Assembly (NCBI GenBank): GCA_947624465.1
Contig: CANQKJ010000006.1
Span: forward strand, 1 to 28,702
Length of the DNA stretch: 28,702 nucleotides
Source of the DNA: an uncultured Oscillospiraceae bacterium
GTDB taxonomy: Bacteria; Bacillota; Clostridia; Oscillospirales; Oscillospiraceae
Direction: 5' to 3'
A model generated the notes under the pieces. That model was not told the DNA's origin. It searched no databases and was given only the letters and a program-made list of their open reading frames with translations. Both the position numbers and the translations under genes were made by a program. Shown piece after piece: positions 23,419 to 28,702 of the stretch. Every line of letters starts with the position of its first letter. The first letter of the stretch is position 1.

Positions 23419-23439
23419 TTCCCGAAACGGGAATTTTTT
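23419..23439 (+). terminator. Small rho-independent terminator-like hairpin
   Basis: TTCCCG (23419-23424) pairs with CGGGAA (23428-23433) around AAA and is followed by six T residues on the plus strand. It would stop plus-strand readthrough or act as part of the transfer origin region; no plus-strand gene precedes it. Confidence 0.45.
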
Positions 23440-23499
23440 GCCCTGGCCGCCCCCTCTGCCCTGCCCTGAAACCGGGGGCACATTTTTGTGAAATCCAGT

Positions 23500-23556
23500 G
23501 GGATGGGCACGGATGCCATCCCACTGGCAGGCGGGCCTCAAATCGGCTTACAGGGG
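23500..23556 (+). repeat. Direct repeat bracketing the HipA/TOTE cargo, left copy
   Basis: About 49 of 56 bases match 28380-28436 in the same orientation (shared GGATGGGCAC, GATGCCA, CGGGCCTCAAATCGGC). This copy includes most of the perfect 12-pair hairpin at 23495-23527. The two copies enclose the HipA-like and primase-helicase genes. Confidence 0.7.
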
Positions 23557-23569
23557 CCTTTTCTCGTAG

Positions 23570-23610
23570 CGACATATAATACCACCCCTGGCTGGAAACA
23601 GCCAGGGGTG
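23570..23610 (-). repeat. Leader hairpin repeat, copy 3
   Basis: CACCCCTGGC (23583-23592) pairs with GCCAGGGGTG (23601-23610); with flanking GCGACATATAATACC it matches copy 1 (20561-20602). It lies about 370 bases upstream of mobC on the minus strand. Conservation across different genes suggests a common regulatory element of this mobile element. Confidence 0.55.
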
Positions 23611-23703
23611 TCAGGCAGAGCTGTCAAATTGACACAATTTTAGAAACGGCGCTGGGAAACATACTTCTCAAGAAAGTGACGGAGAATATGACTTGCATTG
23701 AAA

Positions 23704-24936
23704 TTACATATCCAATTTCATGCCATAGTCTGCGGCAATATCGAGTTCCAGATCTTGTGATCGGTTGTCAATTTGATATGCCTGCTCATGCGCAAGTTCT
23801 ATCAAACGCTTGGCACGTAAGCCGGTTGAAGTACAAATGGCGGCTGTTCTGGCCGGTTCCATATACTCGCCCGCCTGATCGAGTATGCCGCGTATTTCAT
23901 CCTCAAGTCCATACAGACAGTCGGGATCGACCCAGTCAAAAGAGGTCACCAGTTTTAACTGTTCCTCATGGATACGCTTGAAAGGTTTGCACTCCACTCC
24001 TTTGCCGGCAAGGATCGCGCTGGAGAGCTTATCGTAACCAAGGGATGAGCCGCTGTCAAAAATCGGGGCGGCGCCCAGCCATTCCAGTGTGTTTGCATCC
24101 CGAACCAACCCAAAGTTGTTTTGGTGACGATCCTCATTTGCGATCAAATAATCCAGCGTGATCATCTGGTCAAGGCTGTGGACTATATCCGGGATGCCCA
24201 GCGCGTTACAGCAGTTCACATAATGCCGGTAGAGAGAGGTGCTGTTATCTCGTTTCATCGTCTGCATGACCCGCCAGGCGCTGACCAACTCTGTATCGGG
24301 CGTAATAAAATCTTCGCAGACACTGTAAGGTATATCTTCGTCCCATATCAGCGTGTAGGGGACATGGGGGATCCCAAGCCGCCGGGCCACAGCCGACGCG
24401 ATCACTTCATTAAACGGCTGCTGCATATATGGCGCGCTTCCCGCTTTTAAGAGGCATCGCTTTCCGTTAACGATTTTCCACCTCTTTTTCAGAAATCCAT
24501 CGGAGGTGTTATCAGGAGAGCGGAAGTCAAAACCATCCATCCTTGCCGCTTTTCCCAATAGAACGTCACCGATGTCTTCTGAGAACGGGTTGGTGAAAAA
24601 GTTGACCTGTTTCCATTGAAGGCCGCTGCCTTTCGGCTTGACCCAATACTGATCCGAAAGGCTTAGGCCGAAACACCTGGTGAGCAGCATTTGTGTATTA
24701 TCCAGTTTTAATACTTCCAGCGCTCTTTGAACACCAGAACGGCTGGCAGGGATGGAGCGGTCGATCCACCATGTATTTAGGGCGGCTCGATCTGCGATGC
24801 TGCCTTTTTTTACTGAGATCCCAACGGGGAGGTGTTCCAAGCGGAAGGCAGCGCCCACCCTTTGTATCGCTCCGGTCGCCTCATCCAGTGTCATTTCGAT
24901 TACTGGGATCTCTTTGTGCATCAGAGTATAATCCAC
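23704..24936 (-). CDS. Orphan HipA-like kinase
   Basis: The 410-residue protein has the HipA_C kinase fold: NEVIASAVARRLG helix, catalytic loop IANEDRHQNNFG (D269) and metal-binding PIFDSGSSLG (D294). HipA kinases phosphorylate targets such as glutamyl-tRNA synthetase and stop growth; they usually pair with a HipB helix-turn-helix antitoxin. No HipB is next to it, and no HipA_N-like "couple_hipA" domain is evident; the N-terminus (DYTLMHKEIPVIEM) is of another type. I chose GTG 24936 behind GGGGGTGG; upstream in-frame ATG codons lie across the promoter. It is transcribed divergently from the primase-helicase gene. A regulatory or defence role is inferred. Confidence 0.82.
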   Translation of the reverse strand: MDYTLMHKEIPVIEMTLDEATGAIQRVGAAFRLEHLPVGISVKKGSIADRAALNTWWIDRSIPASRSGVQRALEVLKLDNTQMLLTRCFGLSLSDQYWVKPKGSGLQWKQVNFFTNPFSEDIGDVLLGKAARMDGFDFRSPDNTSDGFLKKRWKIVNGKRCLLKAGSAPYMQQPFNEVIASAVARRLGIPHVPYTLIWDEDIPYSVCEDFITPDTELVSAWRVMQTMKRDNSTSLYRHYVNCCNALGIPDIVHSLDQMITLDYLIANEDRHQNNFGLVRDANTLEWLGAAPIFDSGSSLGYDKLSSAILAGKGVECKPFKRIHEEQLKLVTSFDWVDPDCLYGLEDEIRGILDQAGEYMEPARTAAICTSTGLRAKRLIELAHEQAYQIDNRSQDLELDIAADYGMKLDM

Positions 24937-24962
24937 TGCGGCCACCCCCGGTCTGTGTCTGC

Positions 24963-24992
24963 AGTATATCATGATTCCAGGTAAGAAATCAA
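24963..24992 (-). promoter_or_regulatory. Promoter of the HipA-like gene
   Basis: On the minus strand TTGATT (24992-24987) and TATACT (24968-24963) are 18 bases apart. The predicted transcript starts shortly before GTG 24936, giving a short leader and supporting that start. Confidence 0.6.
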
Positions 24993-25109
24993 TCAATTTA
25001 TGCGGCGCATTGCTATAATTGCAAAAGCTAAGACACAAAACGATACCGTCCGGCGGCCGTCGGTGCGCTTGAATATGCTGCCGTTGGATTGAAAAAAGCT
25101 ATACTCCAT
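24993..25109 (-). pseudogene. Relic of a second integrase N-terminus
   Basis: A short frame starting at ATG 25109 reads SNGSIFKRTDGRR, nearly the same as the integrase start TNGNVFKRTDGRW; the DNA also matches (TTCAAGCGCACCGACGG shared, minus strand). After RTDGR the similarity ends and the frame closes at 24993. It is in the same orientation as the integrase, 5 kb away. It is best read as what is left of an older integrase or of an insertion of the cargo genes into one; expression as a 38-residue peptide is possible but not supported. Confidence 0.65.
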
Positions 25110-25117
25110 GCTACAAT
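25089..25117 (+). promoter_or_regulatory. Promoter of the primase-helicase gene
   Basis: TTGAAA (25089-25094) and TACAAT (25112-25117) have a 17-base spacer. It lies over the first bases of the integrase relic and 25 bases before the GTG start at 25143. Confidence 0.65.
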
Positions 25118-25142
25118 TCGCTTGGAATTGAGGTGACGGAGT

Positions 25143-28052
25143 GTGGACTGGGAATCCCGATGCAGAGAGCTGCAACAGCGCGTCTTGGAACTGGAAAAAG
25201 AGAACCGTGAACTCCGGGAAAAGCTGGGGCTGGCTGGCAGGGGGCATTTGCCTGCCGCACAGCCTATGACATCAGAGGCGGCGGGTAATGTCCTGACCTC
25301 CGCCGTCCCCGGTATCGATCAGCGCAGCGGGACGGATGACAAGGTTCGGCTGTTTCGCTCCATCTTCCGGGGGCGGGAGGACGCCTATGCCCGGCGGTGG
25401 TATAGCGTCAAAAGCGGAAAGAGCGGTTATTCCCCTGTATGCGCCAACGAGTGGAAGGAGGGCGTGTGCCCCAAGCCACGTGCTTCCTGCGCACAGTGCG
25501 ATCAGCGGGTCTTGGTACCGCTCAGTGACAAAGCGATCTATGACCATCTCAGCGGCAGAGACGGATATGGCAGGGATGTGGCAGGCATCTATCCCATCCT
25601 GGAGGATGAAACCTGTTGGTTCTTGGCAATCGATCTGGATGACGCGGGTTGGCAGGAGAGTGTGTCGTCTTTGCGAAGTGTTTGCCAAGAGTGGTCCGTA
25701 CCTTGCGGTGTGGAGCGCTCTCGGAGCGGAGAGGGCGCCCATCTCTGGATACTTTTCGCGGAGCCGATTTCATGCGCGACGGCCCGAAAGTTAGGGGCCC
25801 TACTGTTGACGGCGGCCATGGAGCGGGATGGGAAACTGAAGCTCGAAGCGTATGACAGAATGTTTCCCTGCCAGGACACCCTGCCCAAAGGCGGCTTTGG
25901 CAATCTGATCGCGCTTCCGCTCCAGGGACTGGCGCGCAAGAGCGGAAACAGCGTGTTTGTGGATGATGCGTGTTCCCCCTATCCCGATCAGTGGGCATAT
26001 CTGGCGGGGATGGAAAAGATGACTGCCCAATCGTTGGACAACCTGCTTCGGATCCACAGCAGGGATGCGGTGCTGGGTGAGTTGTATGAGAGCGAGGCGG
26101 AACCGGCGCTCAAACCTTGGGAGAAACGCAAACGGAGGCCGATAACCGCCATGGATTTCTGCGGCGTTCAGCAGATCACGAGGGCAAATATGCTGTTTCT
26201 TCCGTTGCCAGGTTTTTCTCCACGGGTCCGGAATCGCCTCATGCGGCTGGCCGCCTTTCAGAACCCCGAGTTCTATCGGGCACAGGCCATGCGTCTGCCA
26301 GTTTACAATAAGCCCCGGATCGTGAGTACGGCGGAGGAGCGGAACGGCTACCTGGCACTGCCGCGAGGCTGTGAGTCTAAGCTACTGGAACTGCTGGAGG
26401 GAATCGGCGTTTCCTCTGAGATCACGGACAGGACTTTTTCCGGGAAACCCCTGCACGCCCGTTTCTTAGGTGAATTGCGGGAGGATCAACAGCCGGCGGC
26501 GGACGCATTGTTGGGACACGACACGGGTGTGCTCTCTGCCACCACTGCGTTCGGCAAGACCGTGGTGGCCGCCTATCTGATTGCCCAGCGAAAAGTCAAC
26601 ACGCTGATCCTGGTCCATACTCAATCCCTGCTGGACCAGTGGAAGCGGGCGCTGGCACAGTTCCTCGCCATTGACGAGGCGTTGCCCGAATTGCCCAAAA
26701 AACGCGGCAGGAAACGGCAGCGATCCGTTATCGGACAGTTGGGTGGAACGAAAAACAGCCTGGAAGGGTTTGTGGACGTGGCCATCATGCAGTCCCTGAT
26801 TTCAGGCGGCGAGGTGCGGGAGTTGGTCAAGGACTACGGCATGGTCATCGCGGACGAGTGCCACCATGTGTCCGCAGTGAGTTTCGAGCGCATTCTGAAA
26901 GAGGTGAACGCCCGGTATGTCTATGGCCTGACGGCCACGCCCACCAGGAAGGATGGACACCATCCCATCATCTATCTCCAGTGTGGGCCGATTCGATATC
27001 AGGTAGACGCCAAGGTACAGGCAGAGAAGCGGAGCTTTTCCCATGCGGTAGTCCCACGATTCACCACATTTGCCCGGCCTTTGACAGAAGATAAACCGTG
27101 GACCATCACCGACGCCTACCGGGCGATGCAGACGGATAAGGCGCGGAACGCGCAGATCGTTGCGGACGTGACAGCGGCTGTGGCCGCTGGGCGGACGCCA
27201 CTGGTACTGACGGAGCGGTACGACCACGCGAAGCTGCTCCACGCAATGCTCGCGGAACAGGGAAGACGGGTAGTGCTGCTGTCAGGACACGGCACCGCCA
27301 GGGAGAAGCGGGAACTGCTGGCAGAACTGGCGCAGATCCCGCCGGAGGAGCCGCTGGTCCTGGTGGCCACCGGACGATATGTGGGAGAGGGCTTCGACCT
27401 GCCCAGGCTGGATACGCTGATGTTGACCATGCCCATCTCCTGGAAGGGCACTCTGGCCCAGTACGCTGGTCGGCTCCACCGGGAGTACGCCGGGAAACGG
27501 GAAGTGCTTATCTACGACTATGTGGACCTGCGGGTCCCTATGCTGGAGCGGATGTATCAGAGGCGGCTCTCGGGATACGCCGCCATCGGCTACAGCGTCC
27601 GCGGAGATGCGGACAGGCCGGTGGAGGGCAACCGGATCTTCAGCCAGGAGGATTATTTGCCCGCCTTCGCGGAGGACGCACAGCAGGCGGAGAAAAGTAT
27701 TGTGGTGGTCAGTCCCTACTTACAGGTGGGCCAAGTGAAGCGTTTCCTCTCTTGGCTGCCTCAAGGCATTGAGGTCCAGGTTGTCACGGGGGATGAGAGC
27801 TGCTTCAAGCCAGAGACAGAGCGGAAGGTCCGGGCGGCAGCATCCCTGTTGGAGGAGCGGGGCGTACTGGTGCGCCGCGTCCCTAAACAGTATCAACGGC
27901 TCGCTGTGATCGACCGGCAGACACTGTGGTACGGAGGGATCAATTTTCTTGGCTTTGAGCGTGGCGGCAATGGTTCTATGCGGTTGTGCAGTCCGGAGCT
28001 GGCGAGAGAGTTGCTAAGGATGTTGAATGAAAACAACAGGAATGCAGATTGA
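25143..28052 (+). CDS. TOTE-type primase-helicase with PLD-like C-terminus
   Basis: This 969-residue protein starts with a coiled coil (residues 3-30), then an archaeo-eukaryotic-type primase domain (about 70-300) with FLAIDLDD (D164, D166) and RSGEGAHLWI. An SF2 helicase follows: Walker A TTAFGKT (K472), DECH box (D571), TATPTR, and QYAGRLHRE. The C-terminal part (about 850-960) is a PLD-like domain with VVVSPYL and QRLAVIDRQTLWYGGINFLG. Such proteins are known from TOTE conflict systems on mobile elements. At the PLD HxK position it has Y917-Q-R, so the nuclease site looks altered. GTG 25143 follows GAGGTGACGGAG. It is divergent from the HipA-like gene. DNA priming/repair or defence are both possible roles. 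Confidence 0.85.
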   Translation: MDWESRCRELQQRVLELEKENRELREKLGLAGRGHLPAAQPMTSEAAGNVLTSAVPGIDQRSGTDDKVRLFRSIFRGREDAYARRWYSVKSGKSGYSPVCANEWKEGVCPKPRASCAQCDQRVLVPLSDKAIYDHLSGRDGYGRDVAGIYPILEDETCWFLAIDLDDAGWQESVSSLRSVCQEWSVPCGVERSRSGEGAHLWILFAEPISCATARKLGALLLTAAMERDGKLKLEAYDRMFPCQDTLPKGGFGNLIALPLQGLARKSGNSVFVDDACSPYPDQWAYLAGMEKMTAQSLDNLLRIHSRDAVLGELYESEAEPALKPWEKRKRRPITAMDFCGVQQITRANMLFLPLPGFSPRVRNRLMRLAAFQNPEFYRAQAMRLPVYNKPRIVSTAEERNGYLALPRGCESKLLELLEGIGVSSEITDRTFSGKPLHARFLGELREDQQPAADALLGHDTGVLSATTAFGKTVVAAYLIAQRKVNTLILVHTQSLLDQWKRALAQFLAIDEALPELPKKRGRKRQRSVIGQLGGTKNSLEGFVDVAIMQSLISGGEVRELVKDYGMVIADECHHVSAVSFERILKEVNARYVYGLTATPTRKDGHHPIIYLQCGPIRYQVDAKVQAEKRSFSHAVVPRFTTFARPLTEDKPWTITDAYRAMQTDKARNAQIVADVTAAVAAGRTPLVLTERYDHAKLLHAMLAEQGRRVVLLSGHGTAREKRELLAELAQIPPEEPLVLVATGRYVGEGFDLPRLDTLMLTMPISWKGTLAQYAGRLHREYAGKREVLIYDYVDLRVPMLERMYQRRLSGYAAIGYSVRGDADRPVEGNRIFSQEDYLPAFAEDAQQAEKSIVVVSPYLQVGQVKRFLSWLPQGIEVQVVTGDESCFKPETERKVRAAASLLEERGVLVRRVPKQYQRLAVIDRQTLWYGGINFLGFERGGNGSMRLCSPELARELLRMLNENNRNAD

Positions 28053-28495
28053 GGCAGAGGACACAAGGGTATCGATTTATCTTGACTCTTTGGAACCGAC
28101 CATCTTCTACGCTGTGCGCAAACCTGCGGGCGGCGCGGGTTTGCGGGGTGACCGACCACCTGGCACAGCACAGAGGGCTGAAAACCGACCACCTCTTGCA
28201 AGTTCCCCGACCCGCGTTGCGGGGCGCTGTTGAGCGGCAGGCGGGCGCCAAAGCGACCACCTGCTTTTATCCTGCACCTCTTTCGTCCCCTCTGCATTGC
28301 TCTCATTTGGTGAAAACGCCGGAGGAAATCGGGGCGAGGACAGCCTTGAAAAGCGGGCGAGTTTCGGGGCAGATCGTCGGGGATGGGCACAGATGCCACC
28401 CCACTGACAGACGGGCCTCAAATCGGCTCAACGGGGCAAACAGGGGGTGAAGCGGATGGGGGCTGGCCTTGCGCTTTTTATCGGCAGAGGATGGA
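28053..28495. other. Non-coding region after the primase-helicase gene
   Basis: No gene is convincing here. It contains four copies of CGACCA(C/T)CT at 28097, 28153, 28186 and 28254 and the right copy of the 56-base repeat (28380-28436). Base composition and hairpins resemble the oriT candidate region at 23204-23703. Confidence 0.45.
28380..28436 (+). repeat. Direct repeat bracketing the HipA/TOTE cargo, right copy
   Basis: It matches 23500-23556 at about 49 of 56 positions. The hairpin is partly kept here (TGG/CCA and GGGG/CCCC arms with a mismatch), suggesting that the structure matters or that the copy is older. Confidence 0.65.
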
Positions 28496-28702
28496 TTACG
28501 CGGGGAGCAGATCGGCGACGGAGCCTTTTCTTTGTTCCCATGAGTATTGTTCGTCCGCAACTGTGGGAGGGGGGCCCTCCAACAGATGGAGGGCCGGCAG
28601 ATCCAGCACGAGGTATCTGTTGCTGGTCTGGCGGCTTTCGCCGCTCTCGCTTTGCTGTCTGCGGACAGCAAAGGCTGGCAGGTGGAAGAAAAACTGGCGG
28701 CC
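28496..28702 (-). CDS. Possible C-terminus of an unknown protein at the right edge
   Basis: On the minus strand the frame is open from the right edge and ends at a stop at 28496-28498; the 68 residues include RYLVLDLPALHLLEG and DEQYSWEQRKGSVADLLPA, which look protein-like. A plus-strand frame with ATG 28586 (MEGRQIQHEVSVAGLAAFAA) is also open to the edge, so the strand is not certain. A hairpin GGCCCTCC/GGAGGGCC (28573-28595) lies within. I recognise no family in either frame. Confidence 0.3.
   Translation of the reverse strand, partial: GRQFFFHLPAFAVRRQQSESGESRQTSNRYLVLDLPALHLLEGPPPTVADEQYSWEQRKGSVADLLPA

Larger units (their letters stand above)
23204..23703. other. Hairpin-dense non-coding region, oriT candidate
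   Basis: No credible gene lies here. Inverted repeats are dense: CAAAGGGGGAC/GTCCCCCTTTG (23257-23280), AGCACTTC/GAAGTGCT (about 23304-23323) nested in CGCCGC/GCGGCG, GGGC-rich pairs at 23341-23390, TTCCCG/CGGGAA with T6 (23419-23439), CCAGTGGGATGG/CCATCCCACTGG (23495-23527), the leader hairpin (23583-23610) and the palindrome TGTCAAATTGACA (23622-23634). Position upstream of mobC on a mobilizable element suggests oriT within this stretch; the nick site cannot be named. Confidence 0.5.

Noticed and set aside
23196..23575. Minus-strand frames starting MASVPIP or MSLREKAP and similar frames at 28303-28671 with the same FEARL/VGWH peptide
   Set aside because: The shared peptide comes from the direct repeat and its hairpin; the rest is unrelated and low complexity, so I treat it as repeat DNA and not as a gene.

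Overview
The window looks like chromosome plus accessory DNA of a gut-type Gram-positive anaerobe, most likely an Oscillospirales-like Firmicute. I infer this from protein styles seen here: GPH symporter, class II GalT without HIT-type layout, LytTR/GHKL two-component system, CE1-like lipoproteins, strong AGGAGG ribosome sites and TTGACA/TATAAT-type promoters. It is a mosaic with many truncated genes and repeated junctions. No species can be named from sequence alone.

Left block (1-6510): a fragment of a minus-strand transketolase C-terminal subunit breaks off near 140, followed by about 670 bases of scar-like and regulatory DNA. A GC-rich plus-strand operon follows: GH2 glycosidase (beta-glucuronidase-like), GPH-family symporter, mannonate dehydratase (uxuA) and an SDR oxidoreductase suited to fructuronate/mannonate. 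Together they would import a glucuronide, cleave it and feed the uronate pathway; the isomerase (uxaC) is not in the window. A relic of a second transporter's C-terminus follows.

Middle block (6584-15844): a LytTR response regulator and a GHKL sensor kinase, then a secreted/anchored set: esterase-like lipoprotein, a domain-inverted membrane GH3 glycosidase, a small lipoprotein, and two more esterase-like lipoproteins. A direct-repeat operator plus promoter of matching geometry sits upstream of both the GH2 operon (564-627) and the first esterase (8594-8657). The inference is that the two-component system co-regulates extracellular de-esterification/deglycosylation and intracellular glucuronide use.

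Junction block (15845-18780): two copies of a ~145 base element end. One abuts a 5'-truncated galT at a tRNA T-arm-like sequence, the other abuts the 3' end of tRNA-Trp. Between them are galT and a GNAT acetyltransferase plus small-protein pair.

Right block (18781-28702): a mobilizable element on the minus strand: tyrosine integrase, small coupled protein, a tandem pair of predicted structured RNAs, a secreted copper-amine-oxidase-like stalk protein, MOB relaxase and MobC, and a hairpin-dense oriT candidate. Then comes a divergent cargo pair, an orphan HipA-like kinase and a large primase-helicase-PLD (TOTE-type) protein, bracketed by ~56 base direct repeats. A partial gene may enter at the right edge.
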